Source of the DNA: Estrella lausannensis
GTDB taxonomy: Bacteria; Chlamydiota; Chlamydiia; Chlamydiales; Criblamydiaceae
Assembly (NCBI RefSeq): GCF_900000175.1
Contig: NZ_CWGJ01000011.1
Location: forward strand, 99,334-163,333
Direction: 5' to 3'
DNA: 64,000 nucleotides
Below, piece after piece: positions 17,163 to 26,256 of this stretch (position 1 is the first letter of the stretch; each line of letters opens with the position of its first letter). Below the pieces are notes generated by a model. It saw only the letters and a list, made by a program, of their open reading frames with translations, had not been told where the DNA came from and did not search any database. Both the position numbers and the translations under genes were made by a program.

Positions 17163-20051
17163 CTACCCCTCCGCTTGCCTGTAGAGAGAGAGGTACTTTT
17201 GTTCCCGGATCGTATCATCGGTGCAACGATAGTAGAGGGCAAGTTGGCGATACAGCTGTTTTTTCTCATACGAGAAGGCGCGTGATAGCCAAATATCCTG
17301 ATCCGTTTTTCTCTCTCCCAAGTAATGCCCGAGAAGTGTCCATGATTTGGGGAAGGGGTGTTCCAATGTCCCTGAAAAATGGATATAAGCTATTTCCTCT
17401 TCTTCCACAGCGCTAAGCCAGCAGCCATACAAGCTAAAGAGGGGACACTCCTCTTTTCCCAGGTAATCCAGGGGGTATTTTTTGAAGACTTCCCCCGCTT
17501 CGCGGTAGCTTTTTTTCTGTAAAAGGGCCCAGATCTTTCTTTCATCAAGCAAGATGGCATCTTGCCATCGACACTCGCGCAGAATGGCATCGCACTCTTC
17601 GATGACAAGGTCGTTCTCTTCCATAAGAAGCAATTTGTCGAGCGCTATCAGTCCGATTCTCAAAGAGCGCGTCAATCTTCTGGCACTTTTTAGGTCGATC
17701 AATTTCATTACCTGAGAGAATGCACCCTTCTCCATCAGGGTTGCCGCCTTAAGACAGAGATCCCTGTCATGTGAAGCAGGATACGATTCCAGCAGGGATT
17801 TTAAGGACGTGTAGTTACCGTTGCACAGCATCAATATGCAGGTGTTGAACAAGAGCTGCGGCGGGGAAGCCGGTTGTTTAGCTCCGGCTTCTTTAGCTAT
17901 TTCTTCGAGGATATGATCTTTGCCAAGCCAAAAAGCGATCAGCGAGGAGAAGTTGAGCGTCCAGACGGCCGTATCGATTTTTTTGGGGAGCGGGAGAGTG
18001 TATTGGAGGGGCTCCCAATGTTTTTCAAGGCTGTGGAAAAGCTTGAGGGCATTGTTGTTCTTCAGGATATTGGGAACGAATCTCAAGGTCAGTAAGATGA
18101 ATTCGTATGTGGCTTTCCTCTGGTAGCGGGAAGCTTCGTGCATACGGTAGATCAGCTGCTCATTTAAGACAGGAAGCAGAGGGTGGCCGGAATACCTTCT
18201 AAAGGCGAGTTCAAAGCATTTGATCTCTTCATCGTTGTCGTCAAGGGTTTGATATACTAAAGCTTTTCCAAGGTACTCCAGGGGTGCTCCAGGAGTGTCG
18301 TGCAGTTTCTCGAATTCACGAAGGCTTAAGTCAAATGTTATCTCCCGCATCTCCGGCACGGTGCTTTTAGCTTCCTCAAGCAGGGTGATTCCAGCGCGGA
18401 ACATGGCCTCCCTTCCCTCTTGTCTTCCCGGAAAGGAGTAACCGATGCGGCGATACTCAGCGAGAGCACTTTGGTATTGTTTGTGGGCTAAAAACGCATC
18501 GGGGACGGCAAGGCATGTAACCATGACGTTTTGGCCAGAAGTATAAACGAAGAGGTTTTTAATGTCGTATTCGGCATCTCTTGAGACGATTCCGATATGC
18601 GTACCCACGAGCGGAATATGACCGATATAGCTTAAAAGGAGCTTGTCGTTTAAGTAGAAATGGATGTTATGATCGATTTTGTCGATCCTCAGCTTGTACC
18701 AGAGGTGACGCTTGAGGATGATGTCTGTCGCATGGATGACTTCAACCGTGGAACGCAAAAGCTTTGTCGACCTGTTGAGAACAGATCCCAGCCATAGGCA
18801 GAAGCCATCGTTCAAGTGGCGGCGCTCAGAGGGCTCCGGCACAGAAAGCAAGAATCCGATTCCGTGGCTTGATGATCCAAGTCGCACCTCAGCTTCAACG
18901 CGCACGTTGCCGGCAAAGGAGGTTTTGGAAATCATCAGATTCATCCAATCAGATACTTCCGCTGCTGTTGTGACGGCGACATGTTCGGCAAGAAAGACAT
19001 TCTCTTGAAACTCCCAGTCATCCCTGTTCTTGGTATTTAGCGATGCGCTGAGGGTCCACTCCGCTCTACCCTCTATGTAGTTTTCCAGGTCATGGATCAG
19101 CTCGTCGACTTTCTGATAGCGTTTTCTTGGGTTCTTCTCGAGGCATTTAAGTGCTATCCGGGAAAGTAGGCGCGGGATATCCCTATAAGGTGCGGCCTCT
19201 TGGGGATCGATGATGATCTCATATTGCATCTTCTCTTTGTATTCCTTAAGAGAGGTGCGTCTGAAGGGCAGCTTCAAGGTCAGCATCTGATAGAGGATGA
19301 CTCCCAGAGAGTAGATGTCCGTTTCCTGAGAGGAGTGCTTTCCTATGGCCCTTTCCGGAGCCATGTAGTTTATTGTTCCTGCAACTTTACCTGCTTTGGT
19401 GATTCCTGGAGCCCTGTCGGCCACGGTTTTCTCCGTCAGGTCTTCAGTCGCTTTCCCAATAATGGTGGCGAGTCCCCAATCCAGAATCATGACTTCGCCA
19501 AAATGTCCGATAATGATGTTTTCTGGCTTTATATCTCTGTGCAGAACCTGATGAGAGTGAGCGTACGCGATCGCTTGCGCTATGCTGATCAGAACGCGAA
19601 TCAGGGAAGGTATTGAAGAGACGGAGCCCTCCCGGTTTTTGTGGCTGACGTTTTTTTTCAGGCGCGCCTTTTTCAGGATTTCCTTTAACGTCTCTCCCTG
19701 GATGTAGGGCATCGTGTAGTAGATGTCTTTCCCATCAGAGTAGATCGAATAGATCGGGATAATAGACGGGTGGGTCAGTTGCGAGGCAATCGTTGCTTCT
19801 TTCAAAAACCTGGCATGGATTTGCTTGATATCCTGCAGGTCCTTTCGGATTTTTTTGATCGCAATACGTCTTCCGCAGCTTGGATCGTAGGCTAGATATA
19901 CAACCCCCATTCCCCCTTTCCCAATAGTGCTCAGGACCTGATAATGACCGATTCGGAAGAGGATGTCAGATTCCTTCGGGGGAGCCTGGCTGTCAAGGTG
20001 GTGCTCTAGCCTTGGTGCGTGTTGCTGTGCGTCTTGTGCAGATGATGTCAT
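17163..20051 (-). CDS. pknD: Serine/threonine-protein kinase PknD
   Basis: A Hanks-type Ser/Thr kinase of 962 residues, close to the length of chlamydial PknD. The kinase domain has the glycine loop GKGGMGVVY (44-52), catalytic-site lysine K67 in AIKK, HRDIKPEN at 171-178, DWG at 191-193 instead of DFG, and APE at 231-233. About residues 340-520 form a beta-rich region, including a lectin/laminin-G-like stretch (FLLSVPEP...FYLNDKLLL). The remainder is helical with TPR-like pairs. No strong membrane segment is seen. Chlamydial PknD is reported to autophosphorylate; its targets here are unknown. Two small genes lie upstream on the same strand. No strong ribosome site precedes the ATG. Confidence 0.93.
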   Translation of the reverse strand: MTSSAQDAQQHAPRLEHHLDSQAPPKESDILFRIGHYQVLSTIGKGGMGVVYLAYDPSCGRRIAIKKIRKDLQDIKQIHARFLKEATIASQLTHPSIIPIYSIYSDGKDIYYTMPYIQGETLKEILKKARLKKNVSHKNREGSVSSIPSLIRVLISIAQAIAYAHSHQVLHRDIKPENIIIGHFGEVMILDWGLATIIGKATEDLTEKTVADRAPGITKAGKVAGTINYMAPERAIGKHSSQETDIYSLGVILYQMLTLKLPFRRTSLKEYKEKMQYEIIIDPQEAAPYRDIPRLLSRIALKCLEKNPRKRYQKVDELIHDLENYIEGRAEWTLSASLNTKNRDDWEFQENVFLAEHVAVTTAAEVSDWMNLMISKTSFAGNVRVEAEVRLGSSSHGIGFLLSVPEPSERRHLNDGFCLWLGSVLNRSTKLLRSTVEVIHATDIILKRHLWYKLRIDKIDHNIHFYLNDKLLLSYIGHIPLVGTHIGIVSRDAEYDIKNLFVYTSGQNVMVTCLAVPDAFLAHKQYQSALAEYRRIGYSFPGRQEGREAMFRAGITLLEEAKSTVPEMREITFDLSLREFEKLHDTPGAPLEYLGKALVYQTLDDNDEEIKCFELAFRRYSGHPLLPVLNEQLIYRMHEASRYQRKATYEFILLTLRFVPNILKNNNALKLFHSLEKHWEPLQYTLPLPKKIDTAVWTLNFSSLIAFWLGKDHILEEIAKEAGAKQPASPPQLLFNTCILMLCNGNYTSLKSLLESYPASHDRDLCLKAATLMEKGAFSQVMKLIDLKSARRLTRSLRIGLIALDKLLLMEENDLVIEECDAILRECRWQDAILLDERKIWALLQKKSYREAGEVFKKYPLDYLGKEECPLFSLYGCWLSAVEEEEIAYIHFSGTLEHPFPKSWTLLGHYLGERKTDQDIWLSRAFSYEKKQLYRQLALYYRCTDDTIREQKYLSLYRQAEG

Positions 20052-20096
20052 CGGTTAGGAACCAAGATATTGATCACTGTATTTTGGACAGTGTAT

Positions 20097-20525
20097 TTAG
20101 AGGCGGTTTTCTTTATTTAATTGAGTGAGCAGCTTTTTCGCTTCGAGCGACATATTCTGCACAAAACAGTTGTGGCCCATTTCTTCATCGAAATAGATGC
20201 CATTAGGACTTAGGAGAGATGCTTTCATCTGAAAAAAGAGAGCGTTCATTCCGTGCTCGTCTCTTTCGGGAAGGGTGTAACGAAACCCGCATTTCAGGGT
20301 CCTGAAAGAGGCTAGCTTAAAGACCTTGCGAGCGTTTTCAATCGCCTCTTCTTTTGTCTTGGCAGAGACGTCAGTTGCTGTCTCAACTCCGGACCGATCT
20401 TCAAACCAACGGAATTCTGCTGGGGAGAGTTGTCTAAGCAGTAGCAGAATTTCTTCGGCATGGGATCCGCGTCGAAATCCGACATGGATTAAAGTTTTAG
20501 CAGCCTCACGCGTCGTCGCTGTCAC
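20097..20525 (-). CDS. Unknown small protein, 142 residues
   Basis: I do not recognise a family. The soluble protein has helical ends and a beta-rich centre (FRTLKCGFRYTLPE, ALFFQMKASLLSPNGIYFDEEMG). It has no signal peptide or membrane segment. The start is GTG at 20525, supported by AAGGAGGG about 5 bases upstream. The first 20 bases overlap the end of the upstream membrane-protein gene, and the gene ends 45 bases before pknD, so the three may be co-transcribed. Confidence 0.75.
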   Translation of the reverse strand: MTATTREAAKTLIHVGFRRGSHAEEILLLLRQLSPAEFRWFEDRSGVETATDVSAKTKEEAIENARKVFKLASFRTLKCGFRYTLPERDEHGMNALFFQMKASLLSPNGIYFDEEMGHNCFVQNMSLEAKKLLTQLNKENRL

Positions 20526-20865
20526 TTTTTCCCTCCTTCACCTTCTCGTCATCGCTTCCGTCATCAGCGTAGAAAAACTCCTTGAACATGATATAGAGCC
20601 CACCAACGACAAAGAGAATAGGCGCTAAAAGGGACCAGTCGATGTGGAAGTAACTGATTAAAAACAGGCCGATCAGCAGAACTGTGGAGAGGATGAAATC
20701 CCAATGCCTGCCGGTGAGGAACTGACGCAGCGATAGAAACACCCAGACGGCTATCAGTATCCAGGGCCACCACATGTTTGTGTAGAGCAAGATACCCAAA
20801 CCAATAAAAAACACTCCGTTTGCCAGGGCGTCCGCTTTCCTTTTCGAGATGAGAGGTTTTGCCAT
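20506..20865 (-). CDS. Small membrane protein (DUF5668/LiaF-N-like)
   Basis: A 119-residue protein with four hydrophobic segments (about residues 14-29, 33-46, 56-72, 77-95), a basic N-terminus and a very acidic C-terminal tail (DDGSDDEKVKEGKSDSDDA). The pattern of paired short helices with WPWILI and GLLLI-type repeats resembles the N-terminal membrane region of LiaF/DUF5668 proteins, which are tied to envelope-stress sensing; this match is tentative. AAGGAGG lies 5 bases before the ATG. It is followed by an overlapping gene and then by pknD. Confidence 0.72.
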   Translation of the reverse strand: MAKPLISKRKADALANGVFFIGLGILLYTNMWWPWILIAVWVFLSLRQFLTGRHWDFILSTVLLIGLFLISYFHIDWSLLAPILFVVGGLYIMFKEFFYADDGSDDEKVKEGKSDSDDA

Positions 20866-21106
20866 CTCTGCCTCCTTAAGTCATGACCGTTTTAAAATCC
20901 GGATGTTAGCATATTTATCGAGAGTTGGCGAATGGAAATTTGTGAAAACACTTTTTGTTTAAAAGATGAAGAGGAAATGGGGCGTTATTTCTTTAATGTT
21001 GATCAGCTTGTTTGTAATTTGAAATATATATTAAAGACGTGCGCTCTTTTCGTGGGTCGTAGGCATGTGTGGTCGCTTTCGTCATAGAATGAACGGTAAA
21101 GCGTTG

Positions 21107-23164
21107 CTATACAGTTGTCCCCGGTAGAGCTTCCTGAGGATAGAATTTTTCCCACACTTTCGAGATTTCCGCGTCAAGGTGGTGGCCGATGCCAAAGATC
21201 AGATTTTTAATTTCATTGTAGAGCCACAGAATAGGGAAGAGGATGAAGCCGACGATGCGTCGGACAACCTCGATGATGTGCCATTTTCTACAAGTTGTTG
21301 TATCGATGTCGACTGCTTCTTCCACGAAATCAGAGTTTAGGCGGGTTCTGAAAAAATGCCTGCCGTGCGGATGGTAGCTCAGCATCGGGTGGTCGGTTAC
21401 CTTAGGGGTTAATTTGACAACCTTCAGTTCTTTTAACTTCGTTTCATCCGCTTGTGCGCCAAGAAGCGCCTCTCCGGCAAAAGGCACCGGATCGTGTTTG
21501 GACGTGTAGTGTGTAATCGAGATCCGGCGCAGCAGATTCGACGCCGATTCTGATTGAAGCCACTCCGCGAAAACCTCCACGCACTGAAGCTTGATTTTGG
21601 GGGAGTCGAATGTGACGATTTCGTAGTTCTTGACCGGAAGATTATGCTCGAATCCCAGCTCTTTTTTTGCTATCTGATTGAGCAAAAGCAACTGCGCATG
21701 GCTTCCTCCCAAGCTGTGGCCAATGATGCGTAAGGGTTTTGTTCGGGAGTGGTTTAAAATGCGCTTCTCGGCTTCGTCTCCTGCGTAGCGCCAAAAATAG
21801 GCGGGAGGATCAAAAGGGAACAGATCCGTGATGAGTGTTGTCAGCGAATCAATTGACGAGGGCGCCGAGGCTGTGCTTCGATACATTAAAATATCTTTCT
21901 GCCTGACTGGTCCTGCGCCAGTGAGAAAATAACCGAGTTTTGCCATCCCGGTCCGCATTTTCTTCAAAATAGCGTAGAAGCGGTGCGAGCTCTTGTCTTC
22001 AATGGGGTCTTTCCAGGGAGCGGGGATTAGCATTCCTTCCTGAATGTCTTTTTTGACTAGCCCTTTTGTCAAGATTTCATCGAAAAAGGGTTCAAACTGC
22101 TCTTCATCCATCCTCTCATGGGCGGTCAGGATGGTGTGGTACATTTGAAGACGTTCCTGATCTTCGAGGTCGATGTTGCGAATGAAGTAGGCGCTCATGT
22201 GCGTTTGCAAACCGTCGACCACCCCCTCAAGCCACCTGCCGTGCATGGCAAGCTCCAACTCCTCGGCATCCAAAAGCACAACCCTCTGCAGAAGCGCAAA
22301 GGTTTCTTTGTCGATTTTGTTAAATGAAACCGCCTGTAGCCGCGCTTTGGCCTGCTCAGAAATCTCATGGGTGTTTGAAGGGTCGATTGCCCACTCTTTG
22401 CACAGTCTTCTCAGCGTCCTTCCCGGAAGTTCGGCGACCTTGCTCGCATCCTCCCGTATGGTCTGCAGAGTTTTCCAGCACTTGCTTAAGTCTTCGAAGT
22501 AGTAATCTGCAAGCCCCAGCATGAGTTGATTGATATCGGAGACGCGGAGTGTTGTGCCATCGCGTATTCGGGCATCGAGGTCAATGCCTCTTCTCTCTTC
22601 CGCCCTTTTAAGTCTTTTGGCGCCCCACTCTTTGGTCAGTATCTCTTTCAAATCGGTAGTTGCCTGTTTATTCTCTTCGTACACAGCATCGTTGAACCAC
22701 TCAAGGCCGACGTTGTGAACTTTGAAGCGCCCGCCCTGATCGTCCGAGGAGGAGATGATTCTGTCAGTGTCCCTGCCCAGCGCTGCGATTTTCCTGTAGT
22801 CGGTCAGTTTCGCAGCGACGCAGACACGGTAGGCCGAACGGACCTTTTTAGCCGTGAGGGGCAAGTTCTCTTCTCTCAGATGCCGAAGGGATCGGATTAA
22901 CTCTACAATCTCGGGGGAATGTTTGTGTTCTCCTACGAAGTTTTGGATCAGGGAGACAAAAGCTCGGATTGTTTTATGGTTTTTGCGATGGTCTACCGCA
23001 GTTTGCTCCACAGTGGGAGTGAAATATCTTAAGCTTCTTTTACCATAGAGCCAGTGATCTTGCGCTTGGATGGGGTATGCTTTCGATTTTAAATCGATCA
23101 GGATCGTTGTGGAATCCCGGCAATAATTTAAGCTTTCAAAAAGACGCGGAAAAGTAAGGTTCAT
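21107..23164 (-). CDS. Lipase-like alpha/beta hydrolase with C-terminal membrane segment (paralog 1)
   Basis: A 685-residue protein. Near residue 480 it has IIGHSLGGSHAQ, the nucleophile elbow of class-3-type lipases, followed by VTFDSPKIKLQ and HDPVPFAGEALLGA (Asp candidate) and a His in HPHGRHFF. The N-terminal 450 residues are helical and unlike known families. The last 60 residues hold a hydrophobic segment (IVGFILFPILWLY) after a pair of arginines. It is a paralog of the next gene, with matching motifs and C-terminus. Alignment with that paralog places the start at ATG 23164, 24 codons inside the longest frame. A secreted, membrane-attached phospholipase or esterase acting on host lipid is plausible but inferred. 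Confidence 0.8.
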   Translation of the reverse strand: MNLTFPRLFESLNYCRDSTTILIDLKSKAYPIQAQDHWLYGKRSLRYFTPTVEQTAVDHRKNHKTIRAFVSLIQNFVGEHKHSPEIVELIRSLRHLREENLPLTAKKVRSAYRVCVAAKLTDYRKIAALGRDTDRIISSSDDQGGRFKVHNVGLEWFNDAVYEENKQATTDLKEILTKEWGAKRLKRAEERRGIDLDARIRDGTTLRVSDINQLMLGLADYYFEDLSKCWKTLQTIREDASKVAELPGRTLRRLCKEWAIDPSNTHEISEQAKARLQAVSFNKIDKETFALLQRVVLLDAEELELAMHGRWLEGVVDGLQTHMSAYFIRNIDLEDQERLQMYHTILTAHERMDEEQFEPFFDEILTKGLVKKDIQEGMLIPAPWKDPIEDKSSHRFYAILKKMRTGMAKLGYFLTGAGPVRQKDILMYRSTASAPSSIDSLTTLITDLFPFDPPAYFWRYAGDEAEKRILNHSRTKPLRIIGHSLGGSHAQLLLLNQIAKKELGFEHNLPVKNYEIVTFDSPKIKLQCVEVFAEWLQSESASNLLRRISITHYTSKHDPVPFAGEALLGAQADETKLKELKVVKLTPKVTDHPMLSYHPHGRHFFRTRLNSDFVEEAVDIDTTTCRKWHIIEVVRRIVGFILFPILWLYNEIKNLIFGIGHHLDAEISKVWEKFYPQEALPGTTV

Positions 23165-23270
23165 GGACCTATCCGTATTGAATGCATAGAGGCAGTGTTT
23201 TTTCTTGCCGCCATATACCGAGGGTGGTTTGAACACTTCCCATCGGCTCAGGGTGGCTTAGATTAATATA

Positions 23271-23429
23271 TATCGAAATGATCTCAAAATTTGGTTTTGG
23301 GTAGAGAGTGTGCTTGCCAAGATCGAAAGCTGTCAAGTGACGCCCTATTTCTAATAGGAGGTGACTTGTACTTTTCAATCCCGAGGCTCCTCATGGCCAA
23401 ATCCAAAATTTTGCGATGCCTTCGGTATA
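23271..23429. repeat. Palindromic intergenic repeat, copy 3 (full length)
   Basis: The ends are TATCGAAATGATCTCAAAAT and ATTTTGCGATGCCTTCGGTATA. The inner hairpin pairs TCAAGTGACGCCCTATT with AATAGGAGGTGACTTG, and the flanking GATCGAAAG/CTTTTCAATC matches copy 2. It lies in the 720-base gap between the two lipase-like genes. The rest of that gap holds a separate 51-base hairpin and AT-rich sequence without a convincing gene. Confidence 0.82.
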
Positions 23430-23615
23430 AGAGACTTTTAACAGATGCAGATTTCGTCGATTTGGAAGATTATTTCGACCACTTTTCGATCCCTCTCTAA
23501 GGGTGATAGGCGAGAGCTGATAGTGACTCTCAAAAAAGAATCGAAAATTGGTTCAGAAGAACCTTACAATCAATAGGAACTGAATCCGTTAACAGCCTCT
23601 AAACAACAGGCGTTC

Positions 23616-23666
23616 CTGATTCAACAATTATGAATTCTGCAGAGCAGAATTCTAATTTTGAATCAG
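23616..23666. repeat. Long hairpin of unrelated sequence
   Basis: CTGATTCA...GAATTCTGC at 23616-23640 pairs almost perfectly with GCAGAATTC...TGAATCAG at 23644-23666 around an AGA loop, giving about 20 base pairs. No T-run follows on either strand, so it is not a standard terminator. It shares no sequence with the dispersed repeat family. Confidence 0.7.
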
Positions 23667-23884
23667 ATCAGTATCAAAACTATCCCAACTTTACGGAGGG
23701 GAATAGAAGAATATACGCTAATGAAAATTATAAATAAATAAAAAGAAGGGGGGTAGGGGTCAGTGTTGTAAATTGTATTTTTTATTAACGTGTTTGGCCT
23801 AGCTCCGTCGGATTGACCCCACAAATTGAATGAAAAATTGGACTAACGAGTCTTGAACTTAGCGAAGCGTAATCCGGCACAACG

Positions 23885-25903
23885 CTAAAGAGTGAAAAGG
23901 GGGCCTTGATTTAAGAAACTGGAAGGCAATTCAGCTCCATCAAATAGTTTTTTCCAGACCCATGTGATCACATAGACAATCGGGAAGATGATGAACCCAA
24001 AAACTCTTCGAATCACTTCTACCAGATGAAGCGAGTTTTTCCTGGTGGTTTCCCCCGAAGTTTTGATCGTGTAATCGCTATTTTTCCGGGTATGGAAAAA
24101 AAGGCGGCAATGGGGGTTTTTGGACAGGTAAATAGAATCGCTCTTTTCCGGAGCTAAGGTGAAGGTGCGGTTTTTGGCCAAAGCACCCTTGGAAAGATAG
24201 GCACCGAGATACGCCTCTCCGGCAAGAGGGACGATATCACCTTCGCTGATCCAGTGTTGAATTGAAATTTTTTGTTTTAAGGGAGCTGACTCCGGCCTCT
24301 TGGACCACTTTTTGAAGGATCGAGCGGTTGAGAATTTTATCTTGGGAGAATCAAAGGTGACAACCCTGATTTGTCTATCGGGCAGATCGTCAACCCATTG
24401 CTTATTTTTTTTGATGCGATGCATCAAGGAGAGTTGAGCATGGCTGCCTCCCAAGCTGTGGCCTACAAGCCTCAAGGGTCTTTGGCTTGCAAAATAGGCG
24501 CTTCTCTCCTTTTTATCCCCATGGCGGCGCCACAGGTAACCTGGAGGAGAAAAAGGAAATAGGTCGACTAATATCGTGGAAGCTGAGTCGGTTGTAGAGG
24601 GACTTGAGGAGGTGCTTCTGAACAGAAGTATGGACTCGAGCTGCCGATTTTCCTGATCGATAGGTTCAAGTTGGTAGATAAATTTTCCCTTCCCTGTCAG
24701 AATCCGGTCTTTGACATAGTAATAAGACGTCGAAGAGGGGAGAAGGGCATTGTTGCCGCTTTTCCATGGGGATGGGATCAGCATCCCGATTTCCAGCTCT
24801 TTTTTACACAGACCCTTTGCCAGCAGTTCGTCGAAATAGTCTTGTTTATCGGATTCCTCAACGTGTTCATGGAAGAGAATGTTCTGGTAGATTTGCAGTC
24901 TTTGTTGGTCAATGGATGCTAAATTAGCACGGAATTTGTCTTTAAACGACTTCATGCCCCCGTCCATCACGCCTTCAAAGCGGTTGCCAAAGAAGGAGAG
25001 CTCAAGCTCATATCCGTTGGCCAAAACAGCATCTTTGATCAGGGATCTCAGCGCGAGGGGAAGTTGCTGATAGCCTAAATCGGTATGCTCACCGAAAAGT
25101 TCGGACAGTTTTTCTAAAAAATCAGCTTCTTCGTTGCATCCCAGTGCAATTTTTAGTTTTTTTCTGGGGTGAGTCGGAATTGGGTCGGTGCCGTTGCCGG
25201 TAATCTCATTTTTTATAGCGGCCAGACAATCGTTTAAGTCTTGCAGGTAGAAGTCGTTAACCCCTAAAACAATCGCTTTCATTTCACTCACCTTTAAGGG
25301 TGAGTTGTCGTGTATTTTTTTGCTCAGATCGATCTTTTTTCTTAGAAGAGCCCTCTCCACTCTTTTGCTGCCCCATTTTTGGACGAGGAGAGCTTTGTAG
25401 GTCAGGATGGTGTTTTTGGTGCAATCAGGGTCGCTCGCTTCCTGCTCTGTCAGAGGCGAGAGAATAGCCTTTCCGTTTTCATTTTTCGTTAAAACAATCT
25501 CGGTATCGTCGGCAAAATTTCCTAATGATCGATTGATGCCTTTCTGGTCTGCCTGGATAGTTTCCCTGTAGAGCCTGCGGATAGCGCCCGCCGATGGCTC
25601 GTTATCCTCTGATAATTTAGTGGGAGTGAAGGTTTTATTGCTCTGGTTTCTTGTCGCACCCAGGTTACGCTGAAAATTCTCCATAATCTGATTGATGACG
25701 GATGCTGTATGGCGGCAACTCTCTTTCTTTTGACTCTCGTTCTGGGGTAAATCCGGGTTGAGATAGCGCATTGAGCGGGATCCAAACAGCCAGTGGTCGT
25801 CAACTTGCTTTTTTGAGATGGATTGGCCCGGAATTTGAACCCTGGCGTGACTTCGGCAGTTATTGAGCCCGACGAATAGGGAGGGTATGGAAGGTAGAGT
25901 CAT
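23885..25903 (-). CDS. Lipase-like alpha/beta hydrolase with C-terminal membrane segment (paralog 2)
   Basis: A 672-residue paralog of the gene at 21107-23164. Shared segments include DDHWLFGSRSMRYLNPD near the N-terminus, RSTSSSPSTTDSASTILVDLFPFSPPGYLW before the active site, LVGHSLGGSHAQ (Ser near residue 482), VTFDSPKIKFS, and GDIVPLAGEAYLGAY with the Asp candidate. The C-terminal VIRRVFGFIIFPIVYVITWVW segment is hydrophobic. The conserved serine and flanking residues are intact in both copies, so neither looks like a pseudogene. The ribosome site is weak. The divergence of the N-terminal halves against the conserved C-terminal halves suggests the hydrolase part is under the stronger constraint. 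Confidence 0.8.
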   Translation of the reverse strand: MTLPSIPSLFVGLNNCRSHARVQIPGQSISKKQVDDHWLFGSRSMRYLNPDLPQNESQKKESCRHTASVINQIMENFQRNLGATRNQSNKTFTPTKLSEDNEPSAGAIRRLYRETIQADQKGINRSLGNFADDTEIVLTKNENGKAILSPLTEQEASDPDCTKNTILTYKALLVQKWGSKRVERALLRKKIDLSKKIHDNSPLKVSEMKAIVLGVNDFYLQDLNDCLAAIKNEITGNGTDPIPTHPRKKLKIALGCNEEADFLEKLSELFGEHTDLGYQQLPLALRSLIKDAVLANGYELELSFFGNRFEGVMDGGMKSFKDKFRANLASIDQQRLQIYQNILFHEHVEESDKQDYFDELLAKGLCKKELEIGMLIPSPWKSGNNALLPSSTSYYYVKDRILTGKGKFIYQLEPIDQENRQLESILLFRSTSSSPSTTDSASTILVDLFPFSPPGYLWRRHGDKKERSAYFASQRPLRLVGHSLGGSHAQLSLMHRIKKNKQWVDDLPDRQIRVVTFDSPKIKFSTARSFKKWSKRPESAPLKQKISIQHWISEGDIVPLAGEAYLGAYLSKGALAKNRTFTLAPEKSDSIYLSKNPHCRLFFHTRKNSDYTIKTSGETTRKNSLHLVEVIRRVFGFIIFPIVYVITWVWKKLFDGAELPSSFLNQGPLFTL

Positions 25904-26256
25904 CGAGAGTTTCTTTTAAATCTTTTAATGGTAATCAAATTGTAATAAAAATTGGTTGTTAAATCAAGTTTCTTTTTCTAGGAGTTAATTGTGTTTTCTG
26001 TAATCAAAGAAGGGGATTATATCTCCCTGTGTTTAATACTACTATTGTATGTAGGTAGCGGGACTCGTTCGACGCGCGCTCTTCTTCCGGGAGAGAGGCG
26101 ACTACTCGCCCCGAAGAGGGGCTGATCCAAAAAAAACTATCAAAAGTAGAGCTTTCGCGTAGTCCATGCACAAATTCAGAGACCCTTTCGGTGTTTGTAG
26201 CCCCATTCAGCCGCACAGGATGCATATTTGAGTTTTGGGATAGGGGCTAACAGTCT
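25904..26256. other. Intergenic gap, no gene seen
   Basis: This AT-rich then mixed sequence contains a small stem (GCCCC GAAG AGGGGC near 26110) not followed by a T-run, and at about 26178-26197 a stretch CAGAGACCCTTTCGGTGT that may be a decayed right end of the dispersed repeat. Open frames here are short and without a ribosome site. Confidence 0.5.

Noticed and set aside
26004..26225. 73-codon leftward frame in the gap before the uvrA end
   Set aside because: It has no ribosome site and no recognisable product; part of it may be a decayed repeat end.
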